A stretch of 64,000 nucleotides of DNA from assembly GCA_003427395.1 (NCBI GenBank), contig BFEA01000187.1, positions 1,597,450 through 1,661,449 of the forward strand, in the 5' to 3' direction. Below are positions 33,001-45,637 of the stretch, one piece after another (the stretch's first letter is position 1; the number at the start of each line of letters is the position of its first letter). This DNA is from Chara braunii. Its lineage: Eukaryota; Streptophyta; Charophyceae; Charales; Characeae. The notes under the pieces were generated by a model. It did no database searches, was not told where the DNA came from, and saw nothing but the letters and a program-made list of their open reading frames with translations. The position numbers and the translations under genes were made by a program.

Positions 33001-34315
33001 GGTAGCCGACTCTCCACCTACGGACTTGTCTTTAGACCACCGGGTAGTGTGGTTGCTCGACGAATTCGCCGACGTGTTCGAGTCACCTACCGGCGTGGTG
33101 CCGGATCGGCCAATCTCTCACGAGATCATTCTCGAGGTCGGTGCCATGCCGCCAAAAGGTTGCATTTATTGCATGAGCGAGGAGGAACTTACAGTACTCC
33201 GCGCTCAGCTCGACGACTTGTTGGATAAAGGCTGGATCCGGCCTAGTAGCTTACCCTATGGTGCGCCGGTTCTCTTCGTTCAGAAGAAGAACAAGGACCT
33301 TCGCTAATGCATCGATTACCGCAAGCTCAATGCGCAAACCATCAAGAACGCGGGACCTCTTCCTCGTATTGACGACCTTCTAGAGCGCTTGGGCGGCGCG
33401 AAATTTTTTTCTAAGCTGGATTTGAAGTCAGGATATCATCAGATCTCGATTCGGCCGCAAGATCGCTACAAGATCGCGTTCAAGACACGGTACGGGCACT
33501 TCAAGTGGGTTGTTATGCCTTTTGGACTCACCAATGCCCCCGCGACTTTTCAGGCGGCGATGACCAACGAGTTCCGAGCAATGTTGGACCGGTTCGTGCT
33601 GGTCTACTTGGACGACATCCTCGTCTATAGCCAGACCTTGGAGGAACATCTTGACCATCCTCGACGAGTGTTGGAGACACTCCGGCTCGCCAAGTTCAAA
33701 GCCAACCTCGACAATTGCGAGTTCGTACGTCAAGAGTTGAAATACTTGGGTCACTTCGTCACTCCACAAAGCATCAGTCCGTTGTCGGACAAGATTCAAG
33801 CCGTCCAAGATTGGTCGGAGCCACGGAACGTCACGGATGTTCGATCATTCCTCGGCCTCGCCGGCTACTACCAACGTTTCATCAAAGGCTACTCGAAGAT
33901 CGCGGCTCACTCAACCAAGCTTCAATGCGAGGACCGGTCGTTTGACTTCGGGACGGACGCGCGGGAATCATTCTTGGCCCTCAAGGCCGCATTGCTTTCC
34001 GCGGAGGTATTGCGGATATACGACCCACTATTGCCAATGCGCGTCACCACGGACGCATCTGGCTATGACATTGGTGCCGTCCTCGAGCAACATGACGGCG
34101 TGGACTGGCACCCGGTCGAATACTTCAGCGAGAAAGTGTCGGTCATGCACTCCATCGATGATGCACGCAAGAAGGACCTTCTCGCCTTCGTCCACGCACT
34201 CAAGCGGTGGCGGCACTTCCTCCTCGGTCGATGTCAGTTCCGATGGGTAACGGACAACAATCCGTTGGTCGTCTACAAGTCTCAAGACACCGTCAACAAC
34301 ACCATCGCCCGTTAG
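33001..34315 (+). pseudogene. pol: Reverse transcriptase and RNase H (gypsy element)
   Basis: The frame begins with ISHEIILEVGAMPPKG and [16 protein letters not shown] (RT fingers), meets a TAA at 33305-33307, and continues with CIDYRKLNAQT. The palm follows from 33389: [27 protein letters not shown] and the catalytic YLDDI at about 33604-33618. RNase H follows with VTTDASGYDIGAVL, EYFSEKVS and WVTDNNPLVV. A TAG at 34313-34315 stands where a tryptophan is usual. Two nonsense changes make it non-functional, although the active-site motifs survive. Confidence 0.88.
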
Positions 34316-35990
34316 ATGACCTTCATCGATCAATTCGACTTCTTCCCCGATCACATTCCGGGGAAGTCGAACCATTTTGCAGATGCCCTTTCGCGGCGTT
34401 CGGACCACTGCACCGCAGTCCACTCAACCTTCGAGATCGAGGACGACTTGTTGGACAGCTTCATCCGCGGCTATCAAGCCGACCACGAGTTTCGCAACAA
34501 GTACGTGAATTGTTCCTCTCTCAATCCGGCGCCTTTGCACTATCGGATCCAAGAGGGATACTTGCTTCTTCACTCGCGGGGGAAGGATCTCCTTTGTGTG
34601 CCGCAAGATTCACATTTGCGCACCCGGCTTCTTGGCGAGTTCCACGACGCCCCCGCCACCAGACACTTTGGAGTCAATCGCACGATTGGCCGACTACGTG
34701 AGCGCTTTTGGTGGCCCGGTCTCCTCGATGACGTCACGCGCTATTGCCAGTCATGCGAAGTTTGCCGATGTTGCAAACCTCACAACCATCGTCCGTATGG
34801 CGAACTGCGACCATTACCGGTCCCCTTGCGGCGAAGGGAAGCGATTGCCATGGACATCACCGACCCCTTCCCCAAGCACAAGACGGGCGTCGACGGGATT
34901 CTCACGGTGGTTGAGCGCCTCACCAAGTTTGCCATGTTCTCGCCTTGCCGCTATCACGCCAAGGCACCGGAGTTGGCCGAGGTTCTCTACGCCGGTTGGA
35001 TTCGAACCAAGGGATACCCCCAGGAAATCGTCTGCGACCGCAACACTCGGTTCATGTCCGATTTTTTGGTTGGCGCTCATCAAGCGATGGGGCTCATCCC
35101 TCAAGCCAAGTTCGGCTCGCCACCCCCAAACCGATGGCCAAACAGAGAGGGCACATCAGACCGCACAGGTCCTTCTTCGAACTCTCATCCGTCCCGACCA
35201 AAAGGATTGGGTCGAGCGGCTGCCGGATGTCGAGTTGGCATACAACTCGTCCATCCATCCGGCCATCGGGATGTCGCCTTTCGAATTCGAGCATGGCTCG
35301 CCGGTCAAATCTCCGTTGGGCACAATCATTCCACGGACGACCGAGAGTGACGACCACTTTTTTTTCATTCGTCGGATGCAAGAGCTTCTTGTCAAGGCAC
35401 GTGACCAGATGTCGAAGACGCAGCAACGTATGCGCCAACAGGCCAACCGCCAGCGTCTTCCTTGTCCGTTCCACGCCGGCGACCTCGTATGGGTTTCCTC
35501 TGCGGAATTCAGCCTCGAACAAGATATCTCCCGCAAGCTCCTTCCGAAATGGATGGGGCCCTGGTCGATCATGGCACCCGCCGGAGACACACCCGAAGGC
35601 CCTTCATTTATCATTCAGGTGCCCGACCACTTGCCCATCAACCCGGTCTTTCACTGTTCCAAGTTGGCTCTCTACACGCCAGCGGAACCCGACGATTTTC
35701 CCGGGCGACGATCTCAAGACCCACCCTCCATGGATGGTTTCCAAGAGGTTAGTGACATCATTTCCCAGCGACGTTACGGCAACAGGCCGACTGAATTTTT
35801 GGTCCACTTTGCATATTGCACCCATAGAGCTGGCCGATGGCTGACTCGTGCGGAACTTCAGGCAACAGCGCCCGATGCTCTCGCACGCTATGAACAGAAG
35901 CTGAAAGGCAAGCCGGCATCTTCGGCTCCACGCCGTACCCGCATCCAAGTACCGCCTTCAGATCGGACGCTTCGCCCCCGACCGGCTTGA
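34316..35990 (+). pseudogene. Integrase with chromodomain-like C-terminus (gypsy element)
   Basis: This continues pol: DHIPGKSNHFADALSRRSD, then the HHCC zinc domain (EFHDAP...HFGVNRT...CQSCEVC, about 34640-34775). The catalytic core has AMDIT (first Asp), VCDRNTRF (second Asp) and HPQTDGQTERAHQ (Glu). A frame change at the T run near 35060 (TTTTTTGG) moves reading to the next frame, which is open to 35990. The end contains EVSDIISQRRYG...FLVHF...RWLTRAEL, a chromodomain-like fold that in chromoviruses directs insertion to heterochromatin. The last residues are basic (RTLRPRPA). Confidence 0.85.
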
Positions 35991-35999
35991 CTTCATAAC

Positions 36000-36009
36000 G
36001 AGGGGGGGG
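36000..36009 (+). other. Polypurine tract of the gypsy element
   Basis: GAGGGGGGGG immediately precedes TGTTGCATGC of the 3' LTR and would prime plus-strand synthesis. Confidence 0.75.
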
Positions 36010-36696
36010 TGTTGCATGCTGTGCCTGCACACGAGCCCCATTTGAGGGGCCCGACGGTTGCTGAGGGTCCCCCAGGCCTCGTACCTTCCATCACGCGCCC
36101 TGGAGGCCCACGACGACCCTCTAGGCCCTAGGCAGCACACTAGGTAAATAGACTGTAGTTTTACTTACTGTTTTTTTTTTTTGTGTGTGTGCTGTCTTAT
36201 TTTTGTCTGTTCAGGTGCCGTTTCGGACTTGCAGCCCCAAGGCCGGACCTTGGGACTGGGTACACCGGAGGCAGGCCCGAAACGAGGCCAGGCGCATTTT
36301 GGCGCCAAACCAACAGGTACCGGCGTCGTTTCAGTCCTGCAGGACCCAAGACAGCACCTTGGGCCAGGTGCACCGGTATAAGGCCGTTTTTAGGCCAGGC
36401 GCATTTCTGCGCCATGCTGCAGCAGCAGCAAGGTCTGGACGTACGGTAGGGATCCAGACCACCTGGGCCGTTTTAGGCCACACAACACCAGGTAGGCCCA
36501 GTGCTGCGCTGGGTAGCGGAGTAGGGAGTACAGGTTAGAGGAAATAGGGAGTGGCGGAGGCCATACCTGCAGTCAACGAGCTTACCTGACGCTATAGCTG
36601 GGCTCCACACGGTACGTGCACACAGCAACGGACGAAGTCAGTTCAGTGACAGCTACCTGCAGGTGAGATAGCGAGGAGTGCTTCATCTTTCTCTCC

Positions 36697-36762
<66 letters not shown>

Positions 36763-37276
36763 CTCCTTCTTATCTCTCCTTTTTCGACTCAAAGAGTGTG
36801 AGAGGTTATCAGTAGGGATTCAGGCAGAGGGTATGCAGGGCGCATTGCCCAGGATCTGATTCGACATTTCTGGGACAGACATTGATTGGACAATCGGGAA
36901 GGGGCTATTTTCTTTGGACTTCGCTATTGCGATTTCGGTCTACTCCCTCGCCTCCTACCTCCTCGTCTCGTCCCTCCCCCATCTCTCATCCGTGGTATCT
37001 CCCCATGTGGGTGTGCGCAGGAGGGATCTTTTTTCCATGTGTGCGGTCCCTCCTCCCTCTCTCACCTGTGTGGTGTGTGATGGATGTCGGGTCAGTCCAT
37101 ATCAGATCAGATCTTCTCTTTGAGTTTTCTGTTGTGCCACTTTGTGCCATCTCGTATGTATGCGGAATGTACATTGCTTGTTGATGCTACGCTGACCTTG
37201 CATTGTCCATTTAAGTCTTTTTCATCACATAGCGGATCCTTGGCTCCCTATGCATTGCTCCCCTGAGCATGCGTCA
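36010..37276 (+). repeat. 3' LTR of the gypsy element
   Basis: It matches 13050-14380 but lacks about 100 bp present there (13534-13636) and has a CT run grown to about 56 bases (36702-36757). It is followed by CAAAT, the target duplication. Confidence 0.88.
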
Positions 37277-37444
37277 CAAATTTTGTTTATTTTATCTTTC
37301 TGCATAACATACGTTTTTGACAAATTTTTGTGATTTTTTTTTTTTTTTTTCCGTGTTTGGCCCAAATAACCGAACGCATCCCTAAGGGGTCCCGTACGTT
37401 CGGGGATTGGGGTTCAGGCTTTCGGCGCGTCTCGAACGCCAACC
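37277..37444 (+). mobile_element. Split hAT-like element, part 3 of 3
   Basis: After the gypsy element the sequence continues CAAATTTTGTTTATTTTATC, a T run, then CCGAACGCATCC and ...CTCGAACGCCAACC. This matches the uninterrupted relative at 5865-6024 (CAAATTTTATTTAG, T run, CCGAACGCATCG, CTGAACGCCGGCAACC). It is the right terminus of the element begun at 7266. Confidence 0.75.
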
Positions 37445-37490
37445 ACTATATATATATATATATATATACTTATATTATATATATTTATAT

Positions 37491-37812
37491 CTGTGTAGCA
37501 TCAGAACGTTTGGGAAGGAACACGAAAGAGCGCTAAAACTCTCCGATCGCAAACATAAACATATTATTGAAAAAAAAACAAAAGTTCTTCGACAAATCTG
37601 AAAAACATATATGTACAAACAACTTTTGTCTTGGAAGTATGCTCCAATTCGTAACCATACTCGAATTAAAAATCAAAAACAAAAAAACAGTTTTTTATCT
37701 TTTTCTTTTTTTGAATATGTTCGGCCGAACACGTTCGTGAGGTGTTCGACCGAACACCCGAACATGATCGAACGTTCAGGAAAGCTTTGAACAGGTTCGG
37801 TGTGCTACACAG
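37491..37812. mobile_element. 322-bp MITE, hAT-like
   Basis: The left end CTGTGTAGCATCAGAACG and the right end (reverse) CTGTGTAGCACACCGAAC form an inverted repeat. Flanks ATTTATAT and ATCTATAT match in 7 of 8 positions. It encodes nothing, and shares CCGAACA/GTTCGG motifs with the hAT-like family to its left. Confidence 0.55.
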
Positions 37813-37850
37813 ATCTATATATATACATACATATATATATATATATATAT

Positions 37851-39087
37851 TGTAATGAACCCAGTTTGGCCAGTACTCAGAAGTCGTCAAACATCAATAG
37901 TCTCATTATCTGGATCACAATCTCCAGATCATGAAGTGATAATACAAACATTATCTCATTATCATCATAACAAGAGAGTGGAGGGCGAACAAACAAAGAA
38001 GAAGATGAAAGATCAATAACAAATCTCTCTCCTTCTCTTGACTTCCTCCTTCTCTACCACAACAGTGATAACAAGTATAATCCTGATCACCTACAATAGT
38101 GCCACGTGACACTCAATCTCGTAAAGACTGTGAAAACATAAAAGATTCCAACGACAACGCCAACCACAGGTGAGTACCCGACTTCCTTCTTCCACAGATC
38201 CCGATCTCCTCCTCCTCACAACCAATCACCTTATGTAGAAAGTGTGCGCAATGCCACATCAGCAGACGAGACAGGTGGCATATGCCACATCATCAATGAA
38301 GACCAATAACAGCGCCGCATAGACCAGGAGTAACGCCACATATACCAGAGGCAGCGCCACGTCAGCATGCCACGTAGACCATAGGCAACGCCACATATAC
38401 CAGAGGCAGCGCCACGTCACCATGTCACGTAGACCATAGGCAGCGTGACATATACCAGAGACAACGCGACGTCAGCATGTCATGTAGACCACACGCAGCG
38501 CCACATATACCAGAGGCAGCGCCACGTCAGCATGTCACCTAGACCATAAGCAGCGCCACATATACCAGAGGTAGCGCCACATCAGCATGCTATGTTAGTA
38601 AGCCTGGCGTATAATGTCAGCGTTCTGCCTCCCACGTGTCGTCATCCACAACTCCAATGCACAGTCAGCGTTTAACCACCGTCGCGCTAGCACAATGTCA
38701 GCGTCAAGTCAAAGTCAAGCCAGCATTGAACCAACATAGCAAGACGGAATGCTGATCACCTCGAGGCCAGTCTTTAAGTAGCATTTGGCGAGGCTCTCTG
38801 GCCTTGGGTCTCCTTCCCTCAGTCGTCCAGATTGAGTCACAGCCGAAGGTCTGGATCGTACATTTGCAGACATTCCCCTTGGACCTTATGTTGTCTGGGT
38901 ACCTGCATACAAACAAGTGTGTGTGCTTGACCGGTGGCCTAGACTCGGTACCTTTAGACTTTGACAGTTGAGATCATGGCAGTGAACAAAAGTCAATTGT
39001 CTCTCTTCCAAGCCCTGAATATTCGTGTGGGGTGTTTTGCCCCTATTTTCGGCCTGGGCTGAGGGCGGCCGCCCGAGTTGGCCCTCA
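37851..39087 (-). repeat. 3' LTR of chromovirus A
   Basis: On the plus strand it runs TGTAATGAACCC ... GGCCCTCA, so the minus-strand LTR is TGAGGG...GGGTTCATTACA. It matches 51435-52646. A minisatellite lies at about 38310-38600. The flank is an (AT)n run. Confidence 0.82.
38310..38600. repeat. 55-bp minisatellite inside the LTR, CCACGTCA-type motif repeated
   Basis: About five units of 55 bp contain CCACATATACCAGAGGCAGC, GCCACGTCAGCATG and CACGTAGACCATAGGC. Each unit thus has an ACGT-core word (CCACGTCA, CCACGTAG). CCACGTCA (reverse TGACGTGG) is a known plant bZIP site, used for example in endoplasmic-reticulum stress responses. The same array is in the other LTRs at 51895-52150 and 59590-59877. 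Confidence 0.75.
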
Positions 39088-39147
39088 GTCTTTCCACGAG
39101 ACATATGGCATGGGTTATTGCATTCCTGCCGGCCCAATTTTCGAGTT

Positions 39148-39336
39148 TCATAGCAGAAATACGTCAATTGACAGTTAACCCACGTTCATATGCAGCGACA
39201 ATATCAGGAGCAGTGGGTCGAAGTTCTTTCCTACTGAACCNTTTCATAGCAGAAATACGTCAATTGACAGTTAACCCACGTTCATATGCAGCGACAATAT
39301 CAGGAGCAGTGGGTCGAAGTTCTTTCCTACTGAACC
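39148..39336. other. 93-bp duplication around a one-base gap, likely assembly artefact
   Basis: Bases 39148-39240 and 39244-39336 are identical or nearly so and are separated by the gap base at 39241. Copies B/C have this block only once (52711-52799). Unmerged overlapping contig ends give exactly this picture. Confidence 0.75.
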
Positions 39337-41000
39337 CTGTGGGTTCAGATTGGGGTTGAGACTTGAACTTTACTTTGTACTGCTTACGAGGTCGTCCCTT
39401 GCCACCTGTAGAAAAATTATCATGTTCTAATATTTTCTCAACTTCATAGCCTCCGTTCATAGAGGGTGAAAACATAGTTATTTGGAAAGTTATCACTTTC
39501 TATATAGGATAGCCGTTTAGAAGCATGGAAGATAGGGTATGTCCTAAGGTGCGGAAGTATGTCTATACGATAAGAAGGTTCATCTTCACCTCCAATTACT
39601 TTGATAACTTCCCAGGGCCCATAGTAGACAAGTAACAGTTTTTTACATACATTTTTTTTCCAAGGAAAACTCTTTAGACTTAACCCAGACAAATTCTCCT
39701 TCCTAAAATTGTAAAGGACGACGATGCTTATTAGTTTGTTTAATCATCTGCAGTTGGGCTTTCTGTATGTTTTTCTTTACTTTCCTCATGTCATCTTCAT
39801 ACAAAACTGCGAATTCTCGTGTTTCTGGGGGTAGCCTCTGAATCTGGTCCCTTGTTAACGCATCAATGAGACATTTAGGCTTCCAACCTTTATGTAGTGC
39901 ATTAGGCGTTCTTCCTGTAACAGTATGTATACTGTTATTATATGCACTAACAATTTTCGGTAAGTTCTCATCCTAATCAATTTGGTCAGGACGGACATAC
40001 ATTCGCAAAAAGTTGTTGGCAAAGACGATTCATTTGCTCAGGATGTCTGCCTGACGACATGGTCAACCGGCTTCCGTAAACTTCCATCAATTTTTGCCAT
40101 TGCAAACTAGTGAACCGAACATCTCTTACGATTTTTGCCATTTGCTCAGGATGTCTGCCTGACGATGGTTTTAGGAAATCCATACTCAGAAACTCATCGC
40201 ATTTGAAACTTTTGGATGACTAGTTCGGTTCTTGCTTCCGTAGGTAAAGGAATTAATATGGCGTACTTAGAGAATCTATCAACGATGACCATTATCTGAC
40301 TGTTGTCGTTTCGACTCTTAGTGAGGCTCATGAAATCAGTGGAGAAAGACTCACCTGGCTCACTTGGAACAGGCAGCGGTTATAGTAGTCCCATTGGATT
40401 CTCATGTGAGGGTTTGTTCCTCTTACAAACAAGACAAGCCCGTACATACGTTAGTACATCTTCCTTCATTCCTTTCCACTCAAAACGTTTCCTTACATCG
40501 GCATTAGTCTTCTTGAATCCAAATTGACCTTCCGCATCATGCATTCTTCAATGGTCAAACTCTTAATTGGTTTCTGGGTGCGGAATACATAATCATTTTT
40601 CGGTTTTGTCCAACAAGAAAAGTAAGTCATCAATCATTCGATATTCTAGAAATAACTCGGGGCTCTTTAGTAAAATTCTGATGATAGGACTCCAAAAAGG
40701 ATCACTCCCATAACCCTGGCGAATCTGTTATTTCAGTTCATTTCCAATATCGAGATAAGAGACAGTAGTTCTAAGGAAATCTGCACGCCTAGACAAAGCA
40801 TTCGCAACCACGTTAGACTTACCTTTGATGGTTTTCACCTGAAAGTCAAATGTATCAAGGAATGTGGACTACCTTACCAACTTGTCAGAGAGTCTAGGCT
40901 GAGTCTTAATCCACTCCAATGTAGAGTGATCAGAGTAGACAGTGAAATGTTTTCCTAACAAGTAGTGTTTCCAAGTATCTAGTGCAGCTACTAAGGCATA
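39260..41000 (-). pseudogene. Integrase and chromodomain of chromovirus A
   Basis: Decayed frames contain GYEVEKILEHDNFSTGG...QYKVKFKSQPQSEPTGFSRKEL (chromodomain, 39270-39460) and SLKSFPWKKNVCKKLLLVYYGPW (integrase C-terminal barrel, 39570-39690). A degraded core contains a local duplication at 40030-40180, where GCTCAGGATGTCTGCCTGAC occurs twice. The HHCC region near 40430-40560 is only traceable by comparison with copies B and C. Confidence 0.65.
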
Positions 41001-42245
41001 CATTTCCCTTTCATATGTAGAGTTTGCTATTTTTTCTTATGAAAGTTTTCATAACATAAACTCGACAGGTCTATATCCCTTACCATCATCCTGCTGTAGC
41101 ACAGCCCCAATTCCATACTGACTGACGTCAGTCGTGACAATGAAAGGAAGCGAAGGGTCAGCAATCTTTAAGACAGGGCAGTGAGTAAGAGTATGTTTTA
41201 ATTTTCGAAATGATGACTCACAGTCTTTGTCCCACAACCAAGGTTTTTCCTTTTTCGGTAGTCTCCTCATAGGAGCGGCTATCAAGCAGAAGTTCCTAAC
41301 GAACTTCCTATAATAGCTTGCTAGCCCTAAGAAAGATCTTAGTTCAGTTATAATCTTAGGTTGTGGTCAATCTCTAATTGCTTTAATCTTCTTTTCTTCA
41401 GGTCTTAGTCCTTTTTCGTTTACTATATTCCCTAAGTACAAAACTTCAGGCTTAGCAAACTCAGACTTCTTCGGATTCAGTTTAAAGTTGCCCTCGCTCA
41501 ACTTCTGCAAGACCATTCGTAGGTGTTTTTCATAATCTTCTAGTGTTTTGCTATACACTAGAATGTCGTAGAGAGATACTGTTACGAATTGGTCAAGCCA
41601 CTGACGAAATAACTCATTCATTGACCTTTGGAAGGTCGCAGGTACATTGGCCAGACCAAGAGGCATAACCACGAACTCCTAGTGTCCATACCTGGTTCGG
41701 AAAGTCGTCTTGTGTTGATCCTCAGGTGCCACCTCTATTTGGTGATACCCTGACTTGAGATTAATCTTACTGAAATATCTACATCCCTGCAATTGATCCA
41801 ATAGATCATCAATGCGCGAAAGAGGTTCCACGTTTTTAATCGTGACGAAATTCAGCCCACTATAATCAATACACAAGCGAAGTTCACCTTTCTTTTTAGC
41901 TACGAATAAGACAGGCATACCATAAGGAGATGGGCTAGAGCGAATTCATCCCTTATCGGTAAGTTCTTGCAGTTGCTTACGCAATTCCTCAAATTCCCTA
42001 AGAGACTTTCGATAGATGGGACCCTTGGGAATCTTGCTTCCGGGAACGATCTCAATCGTATGCTTAATAGCACGCTTAGTAATTCCTGTCCGCTCATTCT
42101 GCAAGTCCTTATATTCATAAAGAAGTTTTTCAATAGAAGGTAGGTAAGATGAAGAACACTCAACTACTCGTTTGTCGAGCACCATCATCACCTCCTGAGC
42201 TAACTTATTTTCAACGACTATCGATCGAAAAGTTTGATAACTCAT
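41001..42245 (-). pseudogene. Reverse transcriptase and RNase H of chromovirus A
   Basis: RT frames: [15 protein letters not shown] and ELTDKG (41946-42245), [20 protein letters not shown] (41679-41918), and [20 protein letters not shown] (41367-41672). At the catalytic site the sequence reads VSLYDILVYS where VYLDDILVYS is found in copy C, so one of the two paired aspartates is lost. RNase H (41049-41285) keeps FIVTTDVSQYGIGAVLQQ. A stop replaces the tryptophan between YSGHY-type positions at 41673. Confidence 0.78.
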
Positions 42246-42436
42246 ACAATAGAAAGACAGAGTAGAGTCAGAATCAGACTAATGATGTAACTTTATCGTA
42301 TGCAGTTTGGACTTCTCGTCCTTGAGTTTGACAATTTTATCTTTGAACTTAACTTATGGGTCGGCTTTCTTATGCCAATCCATACCTAGAATTAAGTCAA
42401 AAGGTAAATTATTTTCTATAAGGAAGGATACCTCGT

Positions 42437-43137
42437 TTAGAATTTTTTTTTACCTTCCTTAGTTCTGAAGTAATACTTAACACGATCGACGTATTGAGAG
42501 AGAGTGATCGTGCTCTTATCAGCCAGTATAGACGTGATAGGCCTATGTAAATCCTTTACCTTCATTCTCACATGCAACTTTCGAATTGCCTTCTCTGAGA
42601 TATAAGACCCCGTCGATCCCGGATCTAAGAGAGCACCTACTCGTGTATGCGCAATCTCAACATCCTCTATCATTACTTCACCCTTAGACTTTACTTTCTT
42701 CGCCCACGAACTCCTTATGTCTATTAATTTATTGTCGAGTTCGTCCAGGGAATCGTCAAGTAAGACAGAACAAAAAACTGTGTCAAGGTGGTCTGGACGA
42801 CGGACGGAAGAAGAGTCATCCTCTGCCTTGAGAGTCGAAGGGGTAGAAGAGGTTGTAGGTACCTTACTTTTTTCTTCGTTTTTACCCTTCAACTCAGTAG
42901 GAGCAGATGCTACTCCTACTGGCTGCTCGCTTTTGGATTACGAATAAGCAGGCACCAGGCTATCACGTGCCGCACGGTGCCACACTTGAGGCACTGGCGA
43001 TTTTTCATCTTCGACTGCCATTCCTTTCGTGTCATATTCATTTTCTTCCAAAACCTTTTGAATACTATTCCGGGATGCTCAGGAAACGAGTGTGACATCT
43101 TATTCTTCCACTGGTTCTGACATCTCTTGTTGGTCAT
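42437..43137 (-). pseudogene. Protease and zinc knuckle of chromovirus A
   Basis: The protease frame (42892-42437) contains VGALLDPGSTGSYISEKAI. The D-P-G variant is common in plant gypsy elements and recurs in copy C. Upstream (43137-42916) is CLKCGTVRHVIAWC, an intact CX2CX4HX4C knuckle. A frame change lies between them. Confidence 0.75.
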
Positions 43138-43261
43138 TACAGTAAGACATCACCCTTCCTAGATTCACTGTCGCTGTTACCTCCTCCTCCCCAGACTCAC
43201 CAAGAGGTAACCTTTCTACTGTCTCATCATCAAATACAACAAGCATATGATCCTTGCGCTT

Positions 43262-44843
43262 TTATCGCCAAAGGACCTGCTTTCCATATCCACCAACCGG
43301 TTCTGATTTGACTACGGAAGCGTAAAATTCTTTTACATGCGTCGTCATCTGCTCTCGTTTGAGAGCGAGATCATGAAACTGACGATATTTATACTTACCA
43401 GACTTAGCTACTGCCACGACTTGTCCACGAAACTGACGATATTTATACTTACCAGACTTAGCTACTACCACGACTTGTCCACGAATGAGCTCAGGAAAAG
43501 CACATGAATAGATGTAGAAAACCTGGTTATCCTGAAGATTCAATCTAAGTACCTGCAACAGACGGTCCGCTTTATGAGACAAAGCATCAACAGAAGTCCA
43601 ACGTTTTTGGCTTATGGTGGTGAGTTCATCGAAAACCTTATCGGATGTCGTCTTGTGGAGGAATCTTTCCTTGATTTCCTAGAGAAACTGCCTCAACGTC
43701 AGGGTCTTAGACCATTCACCTATGTCCTCAAGGCTAGCAGCGTTGGCTTCGGCTAACACCCAATCCTTGGCCACTCCTCCCGGACAAGACGTGGAGAAAG
43801 CAACCTGACTTTCAGGCTCAACGGGTGTAGTACTACAATAAGTCTGTATCTCTGCGATCCATAGCAACAATTTTTTTTCCCTTTTTGTTGCTATAGGTAA
43901 ATGGCAATTTCATTTTCACCTTTTCTTTCTTCCTTAATTTTTCCGTTTTCTTAACCGGTTTTTCTTTCTCGGTCGGTTCGTCTTTCTTGTTGACCGGTTC
44001 GTCTTTCTTTCCTGTCAATTCCTCGGACACCTTCTTCGAGGGTCCGAGTTTGTCCTCCTACCGTATTGCATCTTTCATGAGTTTCTCCTGGGGTGGTTTC
44101 TTTTCTACTTCCCCCTTCTTATCCTCCACAAAACTCATCTTGTCCTTACCTTTTATCATTCATATCATGGTTTCCAATGAGTCAGTGTTAGAGTCTATCT
44201 TTCTTTCAAGATGAACAAGGTAAGTCATGATAGATTGCAGTACGGACGACAAATCAATCTAAACTTCCTCGAAGTGAAACAACTCCCTCATTTCTTCCAG
44301 CATATTTTCTTGTTGTTCTCTCTCTTCTTTCTTTCTTCTGAATTCTTCAGTTTTTCTTATTTCTTCTCTCAAAGTATTTTCTAGTTGTCTTACATTTTCT
44401 TCCATTAGTTCCACAGACAATTGTGGTTCCACTTCCTTTTCCTCTTTCTTTTCTTCTTGCTTTCTTGTCCGGCTCAACTCTTTCATCTGCTCGGCAACAT
44501 ACCGGTCAAGAGTCATACGCCCTTGCCGAATGAGTTCCTCGAATCACCGCTTGGTTTCCAGCATCCGAACACTAGTTTTCGCGGCCTCAAGTTCACCCTC
44601 TGCTGCTCGCAGGTTGAATTGTCCGTGAACATGTTGTTTAGCTGTTGGTCCGACACCATGTATTTCATCAAGGAGTTGGCGAAGGAGGCCAATCAAAGTC
44701 TCCCTCCTTGCATCAATCTGTCCGCGCGTCTTGAGATCCCCTACTTCCTCATCAACGTAGACCACTAGAGGGATAGGAAAGAAGAAGAGTGGAATAAATC
44801 GTGTCAAGATGGAAGCACGCAGACAGTTCTTGATAGAGTTCAT
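43262..44843 (-). pseudogene. Gag of chromovirus A with coiled coil and basic linker
   Basis: Reading from 44843: MNSIKNCLRASILTRF..., a coiled coil (44516-44259, many E, K, Q), a K/E/P-rich linker (44030-43833), then the capsid region with EANAASLEDIGEWSKTLTLRQFL. The end of the capsid (43582-43262) contains a 59-bp tandem duplication giving SGKYKYRQFRGQVVAVAKSG-type repeats. Several stops and frame changes are present. Copies B and C show the same order. Confidence 0.65.
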
Positions 44844-45620
44844 TTTGTCCGCGAGTATTTACAACATAATAAATAAAATTAAAAAACAAAAATAAATTCC
44901 ACAGTACACGCGTCCTCCACAACAACTTACAACAATAAATTATCAGAAAAAACAAAATTTTAAATCTTTCCTGAATTCTAACTTTCCTGTCAGTTCTTTC
45001 TGATGACATTTTACTACTACAGGTACGGAAACCACGACCAATGTGATCAAGACATCAGCACAAGAGTAAGTATGCACAGCATCCACACCAACATGTGAGT
45101 AGAACCAACACATAACACAATCAATGGTTAGTTCTCTTCTCAATCATCTGCAGCATAACTCAAGTGCACATTCACACTACAAACAGGCCTTACGCATGTC
45201 ACGTGTCACCTCTGGCCTGCCAACTCAGCAACTCAAAGAGTTTGCCACGTCAGCAATCAAGGACCCGATAGGTCTTCAAGGAGGGATGCCACGTCACATC
45301 GAAGGTCTGTCTTCCACCAATATACCAAATCAGCACATCACTATCAAACAGTAACATGTACGTGTCACGTCAGAATATTCCCTGCCTGCCACATAGCAAT
45401 GTGCCACATCAACGGTACCAGCGCCATTTCAGCCTATTACCAACGCAACTCTTCAATGTTCAGCGTAACCTTGTCATCATCTTCAAAGTGACGGTTGCTC
45501 AAAAGTGCACTGTTACCATATTTAGACTTGCGGTGTTTCATATTGCACATGCGGCACCTCCCACTTACCTGGGTGGCACGTCAGCACCTGACAACAATCA
45601 ACAGATTGCGATGGAGAAGT
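44844..45620 (-). other. Untranslated leader of chromovirus A
   Basis: No coding sequence. It contains several CACGTCA or CCACGTCA words near 45193-45420, as do the leaders of copies B and C. Confidence 0.55.
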
Positions 45621-45637
45621 TCGCTCCGATACCAAAA
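45621..45637 (-). other. Primer-binding site of chromovirus A
   Basis: On the minus strand TTTTGGTATCGGAGCGA follows directly after the LTR end ...ATTACA; the core TGGTATCGGAG resembles the tRNA-iMet site TGGTATCAGAG. Copies B (51418-51434) and C (59114-59130) have TGGTATCGAAG. Confidence 0.75.

Noticed and set aside
33305-34315. Reassigned stop codons (non-standard nuclear code)
   Set aside because: Stops of all three kinds interrupt different elements at positions where different amino acids are expected, alongside frameshifts. Ordinary decay explains them.
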